A stretch of DNA of 49,320 bases from Candidatus Kuenenia stuttgartensis (GCA_945876185.1 CAMCMZ010000022.1:1-49320); one strand, 5' to 3'; counted from the stretch's first letter, positions 15,764 to 25,207 are shown. Notes: generated by a model not told the origin, from the sequence alone. A program made the numbers and translations.

Positions 15764-18700
15764 ATGCTCCGCAGACTGATCATCCTCGGCGCCGTCTTCG
15801 GCGCCGCGTTGCTGTTGCTCACCATCAAAAACAAGGTCTGGGTCGGCCAGCAGGAACTCCAGGCCGAACTGCGCCAGTCGCAGACCACGGCCACTGTGTT
15901 CGAGGTCGTCCTCAAGGACGTTGCCGGCGTGCCCCAGGCGGCCCGCGACAAGGACGACGCTGACCGGCTGGCCGCCGAGATCGACCGCCGCCTGAAGGGC
16001 GACGACCGCCAGGCAGCGATTCCGTTCGAGAAGGTCGCGGTCAGCGCCGACCATCGGGTACAGATCACGGTATCGGCTGAGACGGCGGCCAAGTCTGACG
16101 ATCTCAAGTCGCGCATCCAGGGACGCCCGGTCAAGCGCGACAATCCGCCGCGCTCGCTCTTCCACCTGACTCAGGGCATCGACATCAGCGGTGGCGTGGA
16201 ATTCATCTGCCGCCTGCACAACCAGGAGGGCGACAACGTCCCCGCCACGGAAGAGGTGATCCACATCCTGCGCAGCCGCCTCGACCAGCGCGGACTTACC
16301 GAACCGGTGGTGGCCAAGCTGTCCAACGGCGACGTGCAGGTGGTCATCCCCGGCGGCACCAAGGCCGACGCCGCCCGCACCCGCAAGGTGCTGGAAACCG
16401 CCGGCCAGCTCGAGTTCCGCGAGGTGCTCTACCCGTATGCCGACAAGCGCAGCTACATGATTAACGCTGAACTCGGCAAGGAAGGCTCGCCGATCGTCGA
16501 CAAGGGCAACGGGCGCTACGTCCTCGCCCCCGGAGTGACCGACATCTACCTTGGCCGCGGCGAGATCATCGCCCCGCACGAGACCGAGATCGGCAAGGCA
16601 CCGAACCAGTTCTTCCGCCTCGGCAAGCCCGAACTGACCGGATCCGATGTCGCGGATGCCGCCGAAACCCTGCACAACGGCAGCCTCGCGGTGTCGATCA
16701 CTTTCACCACCATCGGCGCAGGCAAGAACGAGCAGTTCACCCAGCGGTTGCACAAGACCGGACCCCAGCACGGCAACAGTCAGGGCACCGGCGTCCTGGC
16801 CATCCTGTATGACGGCGTGGTGAAGAGCGCGCCCTACGTCGAAAATCCCTCGATCAAGGAATGCCAGATCTCTGGTCGCTTCACCAAGGAGGAGGTCGAT
16901 TCGCTCAAGACCACCTTGAGGGGCGGTGCGCTATCCGTCACCCCGGAGGTGCTCTCCGAGCGCGTCGTCGGCGCCACCCTGGGCGAACAGACCGTCAGCA
17001 AGGCCATCTACGCCATGGTCGCCTCGGCGCTGCTGGTGATCCTGTTCATGTTCATGTATTATCGCGGGCTGGGCCTGGTGGCCAACCTCTGCCTTCTGGT
17101 GTCGGCCATCCTGATCACGGCCACCCTGTCGGTTTTCGATGCCACCCTCACCCTGCCAGGCCTCGCTGGACTGGTGCTGACCATCGGCATGGCCGTGGAT
17201 ACCAACATCCTGATCTTCGAACGCATCCGCGAGGAACTGCGCGGTGACAAGGGCATGAAGGCGGCGATCGCCGCAGGTTACGATCGCGCCTTCGTCACCA
17301 TCTTGGATTCCAACCTCACCACGATCCTCACGGCATTCATCCTGTACGTGATCGGAACCGGCCCGGTCCAGGGCTTCGGTCTGACCCTGATGATCGGCGT
17401 CTCCATCTCCATGTTCTCCGGGATCTTCGTTGGCCGGATGATCACCGACTGGCTGTATCGCGGCAAGGAAACCGCCGCGATGGCGAGCTGGATTCCGGAA
17501 CTGCACCTGCCGTATGTCGAATGGCGCGTATTCGGCTACGTCTTCTCGATCGTCACGGCAGTGCTGGCCCTGGGCTGGTTCAGCCTGGGCCACCTCTTCA
17601 CCGGCGGGACCTTCGATCGCCACTTCGACATCGAGTTCACCGGCGGCAACATGGCGCAGGTGATCTTCAAGCGCCCCGTGGCGTCGAGCGAGGTCGAGCA
17701 GGCGGTGCAGGCGGCGTGGAACAATCTTTCGCCCGAGCAGCGCAAGGACTCGGTCCTCGATCCGGCTGAACTGCGCAAGCAGCCCTACCATCCCGAGTTC
17801 GGCGGCGGCTCGTCCTCGCGCCAATGGATGTTCCGCGGTCGCGATGAGGAAGGCTCGAAGCTGGAAACCGAACGCGCAGCGATCGAAGAAAAACGGACCG
17901 TCCTCGTGCGCAAGATCAAGGTGCTGCGCGATGTCGGCAAGAACGAGAAGGTTGACCAGGCCCAGGTCAATAAGCTGGAAGCCGAGCTCAAGCCGCTCGA
18001 CGAGCAGCGCAACAGGCTGACCGACGAGATCGCCAGCCGCACCGAGGCGTTCAAAGCGTCGCTGTCGCAGGCCTTCGGCGACTGGCTCGATCGCGAAGGC
18101 GACGAGATCGCCGCCGCGACCTGGAAGGACAACCGCCTGAGCGTGGTTCTGCGCACCCTCGAAACCCCGAACCAGACCCAGCTCGCCGAGATCCAGGCCC
18201 GCCTTGCGAAGTACGGCCAGATCACGGTGACGGCACCTCCGCCCGAGATCCCGCACGGACTCCAGGTGACTGCGGCCTACGCCGACCGGCCTGCCGGCAA
18301 GACCAGCGCCGATGATCCGGTGTCGAAGCGCTTCGCCACCCTGCTCATCCCCAAGGACGCCAAGCCGGACGACGCCGCTAACATGCAGGCGCTCCTGCCG
18401 GTGGCGGTTGATCTTTTCAACCGGGTCGCAGAGACCGGTGCTGCACTCAAGGTGACGGTGGCGAAGCCGTTCCCGTCCACCGAGCACTTCAGTGGCCAGG
18501 TCGCCGCGCGCATGAAGGTGCTCGCCCTCGTCGCTGTGCTGCTCGCCCTGGTCGGCATCCTCGCCTACATCGCGGCGCGGTTCGAGTTCCGCTTTGGCAT
18601 CGGCGCGGTGGTCGCGCTTTTCCACGACGTGCTGCTGGCACTCGGCATCGCGGTGGCGCTGGGGGTGAAGATCGACCTCAACGTGATCGCCGCCCTGCTG

Positions 18701-19057
18701 ACCATCATCGGCTTCTCGATCAACGATACGATCGTGACCTTCGATCGTATCCGCGAGAACATGAAGAAGATGCCGGGCGAGCCGATGGAAAAAATCATCG
18801 ACCTCGCGGTCGCCCAGACCTTCCCGCGTACCGTCCTGACCACCGGCACGGTGCTGATCACCGCCATAATCCTGCTGATCTTCTCCGGCGAGGCCCTGTA
18901 TTCGTTCAACCTCGTCCTGGTCATCGGCATCATCTCGGGCACCTACTCGTCGGTGTTCGTCGCCTCGCCGCTCATCCTCGCCTTCAAGGGCAGGGTGATC
19001 GCGCCGAAGCCCGAGCCGGAAGGCCCCGAAGCCGGTATTCTCGCGAAGAAGGATTGA
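15764..19057 (+). CDS. secDF: Protein translocase subunit SecDF (fused)
   Basis: A 1097-residue proton-driven export factor holding SecD and SecF in one chain. The SecD half (about 1-565) has an N-terminal helix, a large periplasmic domain with GIDISGGVEFICRL, and six helices containing AVDTNILIFERIREE. SecF starts near 575, with a first helix, a periplasmic domain with the DIEFTGGN motif, and a second helix bundle with GFSINDTIVTFDRIREN. Between about residues 694 and 766 the SecF periplasmic domain carries an extra charged stretch that reads as a coiled coil (ETERAAIEEKRTVLVRKIKV onward). Fused SecDF of about this length is usual in Planctomycetota and some others. Confidence 0.95.
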   Translation: MLRRLIILGAVFGAALLLLTIKNKVWVGQQELQAELRQSQTTATVFEVVLKDVAGVPQAARDKDDADRLAAEIDRRLKGDDRQAAIPFEKVAVSADHRVQITVSAETAAKSDDLKSRIQGRPVKRDNPPRSLFHLTQGIDISGGVEFICRLHNQEGDNVPATEEVIHILRSRLDQRGLTEPVVAKLSNGDVQVVIPGGTKADAARTRKVLETAGQLEFREVLYPYADKRSYMINAELGKEGSPIVDKGNGRYVLAPGVTDIYLGRGEIIAPHETEIGKAPNQFFRLGKPELTGSDVADAAETLHNGSLAVSITFTTIGAGKNEQFTQRLHKTGPQHGNSQGTGVLAILYDGVVKSAPYVENPSIKECQISGRFTKEEVDSLKTTLRGGALSVTPEVLSERVVGATLGEQTVSKAIYAMVASALLVILFMFMYYRGLGLVANLCLLVSAILITATLSVFDATLTLPGLAGLVLTIGMAVDTNILIFERIREELRGDKGMKAAIAAGYDRAFVTILDSNLTTILTAFILYVIGTGPVQGFGLTLMIGVSISMFSGIFVGRMITDWLYRGKETAAMASWIPELHLPYVEWRVFGYVFSIVTAVLALGWFSLGHLFTGGTFDRHFDIEFTGGNMAQVIFKRPVASSEVEQAVQAAWNNLSPEQRKDSVLDPAELRKQPYHPEFGGGSSSRQWMFRGRDEEGSKLETERAAIEEKRTVLVRKIKVLRDVGKNEKVDQAQVNKLEAELKPLDEQRNRLTDEIASRTEAFKASLSQAFGDWLDREGDEIAAATWKDNRLSVVLRTLETPNQTQLAEIQARLAKYGQITVTAPPPEIPHGLQVTAAYADRPAGKTSADDPVSKRFATLLIPKDAKPDDAANMQALLPVAVDLFNRVAETGAALKVTVAKPFPSTEHFSGQVAARMKVLALVAVLLALVGILAYIAARFEFRFGIGAVVALFHDVLLALGIAVALGVKIDLNVIAALLTIIGFSINDTIVTFDRIRENMKKMPGEPMEKIIDLAVAQTFPRTVLTTGTVLITAIILLIFSGEALYSFNLVLVIGIISGTYSSVFVASPLILAFKGRVIAPKPEPEGPEAGILAKKD

Positions 19058-19080
19058 TCTGATACTCGCTGCCTCAATAG

Positions 19081-19107
19081 GCCTTGCCGCACCTGGTGCG
19101 GCAAGGC
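19081..19107 (+). terminator. Hairpin after secDF
   Basis: GCCTTGCCGCAC (19081-19092) pairs perfectly with GTGCGGCAAGGC (19096-19107) over a CTG loop, 24 bases after the secDF stop. No T-tract follows, so it may act as a 3' stabiliser or a factor-assisted terminator. Confidence 0.65.
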
Positions 19108-19110
19108 GGT

Positions 19111-19172
19111 AGCCACAAAGAGCACAAAGGCCACAAATCACAACCTATGTGATTCTTGTGCTCCTGGGCCAT
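19111..19172. repeat. CACAAAG/CTTTGTG inverted repeat, imperfect copy
   Basis: AGCCACAAAGAGCACAAAGG (19111-19130) faces a decayed right arm, TTCTTGTGCTCCTGGGCCAT (19153-19172). The core TCACA/TGTGA pairs in the middle. It lies directly after the secDF hairpin. Confidence 0.75.
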
Positions 19173-19221
19173 CCCTGCTGACGTGATTTATCCAGTCCAG
19201 GTGCATCCCGACGCAGACAAG

Positions 19222-19327
19222 GGCAAAATCGCAAGTGCGCCCCAGATGCAAGGCGGGAGAAGGGAGTTTGGCAGCGCCAAATGACCGACGACCAACGCCG
19301 CAGCTGGGGTGCAATTGCGATTTTGCC
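19222..19327. repeat. 106-bp palindromic element with 24-bp arms and an inner hairpin
   Basis: The arm at 19222-19245 (GGCAAAATCGCAAGTGCGCC, then CCAG) is complementary to 19304-19327 at 22 of 24 positions. Inside, TTTGGC (19267-19272) and GCCAAA (19276-19281) form a second hairpin. The element ends two bases before the stop codon of the reverse-strand dehydrogenase and may serve as its terminator. It resembles a small non-coding dispersed element; its copy number cannot be judged here. Confidence 0.8.
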
Positions 19328-19329
19328 GG

Positions 19330-20031
19330 TCAGATCGCGCCGCCTGGTGGAGCGACTACCAGACGATCGACGTTGGCCGTGCGGGGCAACTCCAGCATGA
19401 AGCGGATCGCGCCAGCGATGTCCTCGGCCCGGCACATCCGCTCCGGGTCCGGGCGCTGGGTCGCGGGCCAGATCTCGGAATCGGTCGCGCCGGGGGCAAT
19501 GACCCCGACCCGGACGTTGGTGCCGCGCAGTTCCTCGCGCAGGACGCGGCTCCAGGCTTCCAGGCCGGCCTTCGAGGCGGTGTAGGCCCCGGTAGCGGTG
19601 AAGGCGGCCTCGGCCGCAACGCTGGAGACGTTGATGATCCAGCCGCCGCGTCGACCGCGCAGGTGCGGCAGAGCGGCCTGGGCAAGCAGCATCGGCACGA
19701 TCAGGTTGAGGCGCAGGTGGCGTTCGAGGTGCTCCGGCGTCACCGCGCCGATCGCGGCCTGTTCGTAGACCCCGGCGTTGTTGATCACCGCGTCGAGCCC
19801 GCCGAAGCGCTCGATGCTGCGCGCCACCACCTCGGCGGGGGCGTTGGCTGCGGTCAGGTCGAGTGCGATCGGCAGCGCCTCGCCGCCCTCTGCGTTGATC
19901 TGGGTGCAGAGATCGTCCAGCCGGCCGCCTCGGCGCGCGACGAGGACCAGCCGGTGCCGTCCGGCCAGGGCCTTGGCGGTGGCGGCGCCGATGCCCGACG
20001 AGGCACCGGTGATGAGGACGACGCGGTTCAT
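19330..20031 (-). CDS. Short-chain dehydrogenase/reductase
   Basis: A 233-residue NAD(P)-dependent oxidoreductase. Cofactor loop TGASSGIG is at 8-15, the NNAG motif follows, the catalytic serine lies in INVSSVAAEA, and the tyrosine-lysine pair is YTASK. VIAPGATDSEI matches the PG motif that follows. The start at 20031 (MNRVVLITGASS) places the beta strand at the N-terminus as expected; longer in-frame starts only add arginine-rich residues. The substrate cannot be told from sequence. It shares a 131-base divergent spacer with the protease gene. Confidence 0.92.
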   Translation of the reverse strand: MNRVVLITGASSGIGAATAKALAGRHRLVLVARRGGRLDDLCTQINAEGGEALPIALDLTAANAPAEVVARSIERFGGLDAVINNAGVYEQAAIGAVTPEHLERHLRLNLIVPMLLAQAALPHLRGRRGGWIINVSSVAAEAAFTATGAYTASKAGLEAWSRVLREELRGTNVRVGVIAPGATDSEIWPATQRPDPERMCRAEDIAGAIRFMLELPRTANVDRLVVAPPGGAI

Positions 20032-20162
20032 GCCGGCGCAGGCTGCCCTGATCCAGGGGGCCTGCCAGCGTCGACCATCCACCTCTGCCCGGTTTCGGGG
20101 TTGGCGCGACAGGTCGGTAAGCCGCCCCACGACCAGGCGTCTTTTCGGGCAAGGAAACACCC

Positions 20163-21629
20163 ATGCCCCGTCCCATTCTGCTGCGTCTCGTCTTTGTTCT
20201 GGCCGTTGCCGCCATTTTCTGCGGCGGGGCAGTGATCGTTCCCGGCTTGGCCGCCGGAGAGGCAACCTCGTGGTCGCCGACCGTGAAAAAGGCGGCGCCG
20301 AGTGTGGTCACGGTGTTCACCACCAAGGAGATCAAGCGCGAGCGGATGCATCCGATGTTTCCGATGATTCCATTTCCGTTCGGGGACGATGAGGGGCAGC
20401 CGTTCGGCCCGCGCGGCGGACCCCGGCGGAACCATCCCGGGCATGACGGCGACCCCGGTACCATGCGCCAGCGCGGGCTCGGGTCGGGCGTGGTGGTCGG
20501 CGCCGACGGTCTGATCCTCACCAACAACCACGTCATCGCCGGCGCTGACGACATCCGCGTTGCCCTCCAACGCGGTCAGCGCGAATACCCAGCGAAACTC
20601 GTCGGGGCCGATCCCAAGACCGACCTCGCCGTGCTCCGGGTCGAGGGCGCCAAGGACCTGCTGGCGATCGCCTGGGGCGATTCCGACAAGCTCGAGATCG
20701 GTGATCAGGTGCTGGCGATCGGCAACCCGTTCGGCCTCGGCCAGACCGTCACCGCCGGGATCATCAGCGCGCGCGGCCGCGCCGTCGGCCTGACCGACTA
20801 TGAGGACTACCTTCAGACCGATGCTGCGATCAATCAGGGCAATTCCGGTGGCGCCTTGGTCGACGCCGAAGGCCGGCTGATCGGCATCAACACCGCCATC
20901 CTCAGCCCCAACGGCGGCAGCCTCGGCATCGGCTTCGCGGTGCCCGCCAACCTGGCGCGCACCATCATGGGTTCGCTGGTCGACAAGGGGAAGGTCGTGC
21001 GCGGATTTCTTGGCCTGCAGATCCAGCCGGTCACCCCCGAGGTCGCCCGCGCTTTCAAACTGCCTGACAACACCGGCGCTCTGGTCGGCGATGTCCTCGG
21101 CAGTTCGCCAGCCGAAAAGGCCGGTGTGAAGGCGGGCGACGTGGTGGTCGAGTTCGGCGGCAAGAAGATCGAGGACGCGCGCCAGCTGCGCCTGCTCGCC
21201 GCCGGCACCGCGCCGGGCACGCAGGTGAAGCTGCGCATTAATCGCGACGGCAAAGACGTGACCGTCGACGTCACCCTGAAGGAACTGCCTGCGACTTTCG
21301 CCAAGATGGGCGGCGGTGAGGTGGAAACCCCCGACCAGCACGCCCGATTGGGCCTGGCGGCGGTGCCGCTCGATGACGCCCGGCGCGCCCGTCTGAACGT
21401 GCCCACCACCATCGACGGTCTGGTGGTGCTGAGCGTGGTGCCCGGTTCGCGCGCGGCCGAGGCCGGCATCGCCTCCGACGAGGTCCTGGTCGAGGCCGGC
21501 CGCAAGCCGGTGCGTTCACCCGAAGATCTCGCCGCCGCGATCAACGCCGCCAAGGAGGACCTCGTCCTGCGCGTCTGGGGCCGCAACGGCCTGCGCTATG
21601 TCGTGGTGCCGATGGGTGAGAAGCGCTGA
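20163..21629 (+). CDS. Periplasmic serine protease, DegP/HtrA family
   Basis: A 488-residue exported protease-chaperone. A signal peptide (about 1-31) is followed by a linker rich in Pro/Gly/His, then the trypsin-like domain with the catalytic triad: His near 122 (NNHVIAG), Asp near 153 (KTDLAV) and Ser near 228 (GNSGGAL). Two PDZ domains follow (about 290-375 and 395-485), the first with the GFLGLQIQPV start. Two PDZ domains fit DegP/DegQ rather than DegS. AAGGAAA precedes the ATG. It probably handles misfolded envelope proteins. Confidence 0.94.
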   Translation: MPRPILLRLVFVLAVAAIFCGGAVIVPGLAAGEATSWSPTVKKAAPSVVTVFTTKEIKRERMHPMFPMIPFPFGDDEGQPFGPRGGPRRNHPGHDGDPGTMRQRGLGSGVVVGADGLILTNNHVIAGADDIRVALQRGQREYPAKLVGADPKTDLAVLRVEGAKDLLAIAWGDSDKLEIGDQVLAIGNPFGLGQTVTAGIISARGRAVGLTDYEDYLQTDAAINQGNSGGALVDAEGRLIGINTAILSPNGGSLGIGFAVPANLARTIMGSLVDKGKVVRGFLGLQIQPVTPEVARAFKLPDNTGALVGDVLGSSPAEKAGVKAGDVVVEFGGKKIEDARQLRLLAAGTAPGTQVKLRINRDGKDVTVDVTLKELPATFAKMGGGEVETPDQHARLGLAAVPLDDARRARLNVPTTIDGLVVLSVVPGSRAAEAGIASDEVLVEAGRKPVRSPEDLAAAINAAKEDLVLRVWGRNGLRYVVVPMGEKR

Positions 21630-21729
21630 TGATCCCCGCGTCGCCCTGTCCCTGCGGCCATGCGCGGATTCGTCCTGGGGATTGACCGCCGCTCGGCCGC
21701 AGGCAAGCATGAGCAGCCTGGAGATCATC

Positions 21730-22344
21730 ATGCACCTGCGTCCGCTCATCATCCTGACCCTCGGTGCCGCCATCCTGGTGGCGCATGCCGCCGAGGACGA
21801 CGGTCTCATCCGCAACGGCAATGATGATCCCGTCCCGGCGGCGACCCCGGCCGCCCCGGCAACCACACCCGCGCCACCTGCCGCCGCGCCCGTCCCACCT
21901 GCTGCGCCCGCTGCGGCCGCAGTCGCTCCTGGCAAAGAGGACGCGCACTTCCTTTATGCAGACGATTGGTTCACCTCCGAGTTGGCTTACGCGAACGAGG
22001 GCTGGATCTATGTCTACCTGAGCAAGCAACTCCAGGCCCCGGCCGAGGGCACCCGCAATGAAGGCCAATACCTCAAGGTGGGTGATGGCAAGGAACTGTG
22101 GACTAGACACGCTTGGCGCAGCCGTCCAGCGGTGGCAGCCGACTTGCGCCTGGGAGCCACGATCATCATCTTCGAGAGCAATTCGGTGGATGAGGTGTAC
22201 CGCGCCCCACGAGACCGCGAGAACGCTCGCCACGGCAGTTGGTTCCTGTCCAAGATCACCGACTTGGATCAACTATTCAAACAAGTGGTCCGGGCCGGCA
22301 GCTACAACGCCCACACCGGGGCGATTCGCGTACCGATGAAGTGA
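21730..22344 (+). CDS. Secreted hypothetical protein with Pro/Ala linker
   Basis: A 204-residue protein. A signal peptide (MHLRPLIILTLGAAILVAHA) precedes an acidic patch and a Pro/Ala-rich linker (about 40-75), then a compact domain of about 125 residues with many aromatic residues (DDWFTSELAYANEGWIYVYL). GGAG lies eight bases before the ATG at 21730, which is why that start is chosen. It follows the protease by 100 bases and may be co-transcribed. I do not recognise the domain. Confidence 0.72.
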   Translation: MHLRPLIILTLGAAILVAHAAEDDGLIRNGNDDPVPAATPAAPATTPAPPAAAPVPPAAPAAAAVAPGKEDAHFLYADDWFTSELAYANEGWIYVYLSKQLQAPAEGTRNEGQYLKVGDGKELWTRHAWRSRPAVAADLRLGATIIIFESNSVDEVYRAPRDRENARHGSWFLSKITDLDQLFKQVVRAGSYNAHTGAIRVPMK

Positions 22345-22406
22345 CGACCGCCGGGTGGGATGGCCCAATGGTGCCCCCTTGGCCATGAACAATCTGGTCC
22401 GCCGGT

Positions 22407-22862
22407 TCAGCCGCCGCGCTCCTTCTGCGGCGCGTTGCGCGGAAAGCTGCACAACGGGCGGTTGGCGCCTGGCTGGGTCAGCATCTGGTGCACGGTCATG
22501 CGCTTGAACGTGGTCTCGACCGCCGCCATGGCATTGTCGAGTCCACGATGGAGCGGGCACAGGTCGGCGCCGTGGTCTTCAAGCTGCAACGGACAGGCGG
22601 TGATGCGCTGGATCGGATCGATGGCCTGGACCACGTCGTAGACGCTGAGCACCTTGGGATCGCGGGCGAGGACGAAGCCGCCGTGCAGGCCGCGCTGAGA
22701 GTTCACCAGCCCGGCTTTAGCGAGGATCTGCATGATCTTGGCGAGGTAGCCCACCGACACCCGGGTGCCATGGCTGATCTGGTCGGCGGTGTGCGCCGCG
22801 TCGGAATTCTCGGCGAGAAAGACGATGGCGCGAAGCGCATATTCGGCGGTCTGGGACAGCAT
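22407..22862 (-). CDS. Rrf2-family transcriptional regulator
   Basis: A 151-residue winged-helix regulator starting MLSQTAEYALRAIVFLAE, with the Rrf2 recognition segment LAKIMQILAKAGLVNSQRGLHGGF. Cys90 and Cys102 (ITACPLQLED... LCPLHRGL) sit where IscR, NsrR and RirA bind iron-sulfur clusters, and a third cysteine is near 138. The spacing differs from the IscR pattern, so the cluster is inferred. It is divergent from a ferredoxin gene across 114 bases and likely controls it and itself. Confidence 0.9.
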   Translation of the reverse strand: MLSQTAEYALRAIVFLAENSDAAHTADQISHGTRVSVGYLAKIMQILAKAGLVNSQRGLHGGFVLARDPKVLSVYDVVQAIDPIQRITACPLQLEDHGADLCPLHRGLDNAMAAVETTFKRMTVHQMLTQPGANRPLCSFPRNAPQKERGG

Positions 22863-22976
22863 AGGCGGCTCGCATGGCGGTGGCGGCCCGGGCAGGGGCA
22901 CCTCCGCATAGATGGACCAACATATCCTGAAAGCCGAAAATGGTAAGTCGTCTCTCGCTGTGCTAGCGTGCGGCGC

Positions 22977-23288
22977 ATGAGCGAATCGCTTGCGATCCGG
23001 GTCTGGGTCGATCCCGGCTGCACCTCGTGCGGCTGGTGCGGCCAGCTTGCGCCCGCCGTCTTCCAGGTCGGCCAGCACGGTAGCGAGATCAGTGCCGCCG
23101 TGCGCTGCGATGGCAGCAGCGACGACAATTGGGAGCACCGCTCGCCGCTACGCGAAAACGCGATCGACGCGGCCGAAGTGCGGTTCCTCCATTTCGTCGC
23201 GGCCGGGTGCCCGGCCCAGGTCATCCACGTGGATGATCCCACTGCAAACACCCAGGACCCGGTATCAGGGCTGCCGATCGCGAGCTGA
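22977..23288 (+). CDS. 4Fe-4S ferredoxin
   Basis: A 103-residue single-cluster ferredoxin. Cys15, Cys18 and Cys21 in PGCTSCGWCGQLAPAVF, with Cys78 in AAGCPAQVI, give the C-x2-C-x2-C...C ligand set of the short Fer4-type proteins with one cluster. Residues between are acidic, as usual for electron carriers. The ATG at 22977 lacks a strong Shine-Dalgarno. It may donate electrons to the radical SAM enzyme encoded convergently five bases away, though this is only contextual. Confidence 0.85.
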   Translation: MSESLAIRVWVDPGCTSCGWCGQLAPAVFQVGQHGSEISAAVRCDGSSDDNWEHRSPLRENAIDAAEVRFLHFVAAGCPAQVIHVDDPTANTQDPVSGLPIAS

Positions 23289-23293
23289 TGCCG

Positions 23294-24958
23294 TCAGCGC
23301 CCCGCGCCTACGGCATCAGCAACGAAGCATTCCTCAAGTGAATCCCACAATCCGGGGATCTCGTGCGCCAGGTTGGGGTCGCGTTCGGCCAGGACGAGGC
23401 GATTGCGCAGGGTGTAGGCGCGCTTCAAGCGGGCGATGTCGGGAAGGTCCGGCGATTCGAGGACGTAGTTCGGGCTGAGTTCTGGTCGGATGCGTGGGTG
23501 CAGCGTGGCGACGTGGGCCTCGGCCTCGGCCGAGGTCATGGTGTGGTGTTTCCAGTGGAAGCCGTAGCCCTTCAGGCCGTACTGCTGGCGCGCCTCGGGC
23601 TTGGCCACGATCGACAGCGGCAGCACGGCGTAGGTGAAGAACAGGTAGCGGTGGACGGCGTTGAATTCGGTCGGATAGGCGTTGAGCATGGCGACGGTGT
23701 TGGAGATCGACTGCGCGGTTTCGCCAGGGAAGCCGATGATGAAGGTGCTTTTGGTGTTGATCCCCGCGATCGCCATGGCGCGGATGCCGACGAGGATGCG
23801 CTCCGGGGTGATGTGCTTGTGCATCGCATTGAGAATGCCGGGATCGCCGGATTCGATGCCGAACAGCGCCTCGTGGCAGCCCGAGGCCTTGAGCAGGTGC
23901 GCCAGTTCCTCGTCAATGAGGTCGACCCGGATCAGGCCGCGCCAGCGGGCATGCAGATCCGCCGCGATCAGTTTCGTGCAGAGTTCGATCGCGCGTTCGC
24001 GGGTGCCGAACAGGTTGTCGTCGGTGAAATAGATCCGGCGCAGGCCATCGCGATCGGGCGGCAAGCTGCGGATCTCGTCGACGACGCCGTCGATGCCGCG
24101 CTTGCGGCCTTTGCGCAGGCCTCGGAAATCGCAGAAGGCGCAGTCGAAGCCGCAGCCGACGCCGGCCTGGATCGGGATCCACGCGCCGTCGGGGCGATGG
24201 CGGCAGCGGCTCCAGTCGACCTCGACCTCGACCCAGGGTTCAGTGACCACCGGGTTCAGTTTCCATTTCCCCCCGCCGCCATCGGCCTCACCGGTCGACG
24301 GAGCGAAGTGCGCCACGTTGTCGAGGCCGCGCCAGTCCCTGCCGTCGCGCAGGCATTTCACGATCGCGGCCAGGGTCTGCTCGCCGGCTTCGCTGACCAC
24401 CAAAGCGTCGGCGGGCGAAGGGCGGCTCTCATCCATGAGGTAGTTGTGCTCGGACACCGCCGGGATGATGGCCGGATCCATGCGGCCCTTTTCAACCAGG
24501 CGGCGGTGCTGGTACGACTTCCAGACCTGGATGCCGCCGAGGATGATCAGGGAATCGGGCGACAGCCGGCGTACCTCGGCCGCAACCTCGTCGATGCGCT
24601 CGGCGAACGGCATGAAGGTGGTCGAGATTGCCACCGCACGCGGCCCGGTGGCGAGCAGGCGGTCGAGCCGTTCGCGGTCAGCGGTGAAGGACTGCACCAC
24701 TTCCACGGCAAGGTGATGGCGTTCAAGGTACTGCTGCAGCCAGGCGCCGTTGAGCGAGACGAACTCGGGCCAGCCGGTGGTCACCCGCCGCGCCGTCGCG
24801 GCGGGGTCGCGGCCCTCTTCGAAATACGCCTGGAGCACGTGCAACGAGGCCGGCAACCCGGCGATGTGCAGGCGCATGCCATCGCGGGCATGCTGACCGA
24901 GAACCTCCATGGGGGCGTCGCCGGCGATCACCACAAGGTCGAGTCGGTCTTGGGGCAT
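23294..24958 (-). CDS. Cobalamin-binding-type radical SAM protein
   Basis: A 554-residue enzyme. The N-terminal 200 residues resemble the B12-binding fold found in this class (AISTTFMPFAERIDEVAAEV, LIILGGIQVW), without the DxHxxG histidine. The radical SAM cluster motif CGFDCAFC (C-x3-C-x2-C) is near residues 268-275, followed by YFTDDNLFGT and GIESGDPGILNAMHKH. AAAGGACT lies before the ATG. Class B-type members methylate unreactive carbons or rearrange rings; the substrate here cannot be told. It ends five bases from the ferredoxin gene. Confidence 0.85.
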   Translation of the reverse strand: MPQDRLDLVVIAGDAPMEVLGQHARDGMRLHIAGLPASLHVLQAYFEEGRDPAATARRVTTGWPEFVSLNGAWLQQYLERHHLAVEVVQSFTADRERLDRLLATGPRAVAISTTFMPFAERIDEVAAEVRRLSPDSLIILGGIQVWKSYQHRRLVEKGRMDPAIIPAVSEHNYLMDESRPSPADALVVSEAGEQTLAAIVKCLRDGRDWRGLDNVAHFAPSTGEADGGGGKWKLNPVVTEPWVEVEVDWSRCRHRPDGAWIPIQAGVGCGFDCAFCDFRGLRKGRKRGIDGVVDEIRSLPPDRDGLRRIYFTDDNLFGTRERAIELCTKLIAADLHARWRGLIRVDLIDEELAHLLKASGCHEALFGIESGDPGILNAMHKHITPERILVGIRAMAIAGINTKSTFIIGFPGETAQSISNTVAMLNAYPTEFNAVHRYLFFTYAVLPLSIVAKPEARQQYGLKGYGFHWKHHTMTSAEAEAHVATLHPRIRPELSPNYVLESPDLPDIARLKRAYTLRNRLVLAERDPNLAHEIPGLWDSLEECFVADAVGAGR

Positions 24959-25207
24959 GTGAGTCCTTTCCGATGATTTCGTCCGGATTCGAACCGGCCG
25001 TGTGCTGAAGGCCTGGCAGCGTCGTCGTCAGGACGCGCGCGCCAAGGCAGTCTATACCGCGACCGGGTGCCTCGCGTTGGCATCGTTCTTGGCGACCTCG
25101 TACAGCGCACTGGTACCCGCCTCTGTTCGCCACACCGGTGCGGAAACCCTGCCCAGTCGGCTTGTCGCAGCCCAGATTCGGAAGTATTCTCGGGGCAGGA
25201 GCCAGCC

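Noticed and set aside
24975-25080. T-arm-like sequence (CCGGTTCGAATCCGG on the minus strand) upstream of the radical SAM gene
   Set aside because: No acceptor stem, D-arm or anticodon arm can be completed around it, so it is not a tRNA.
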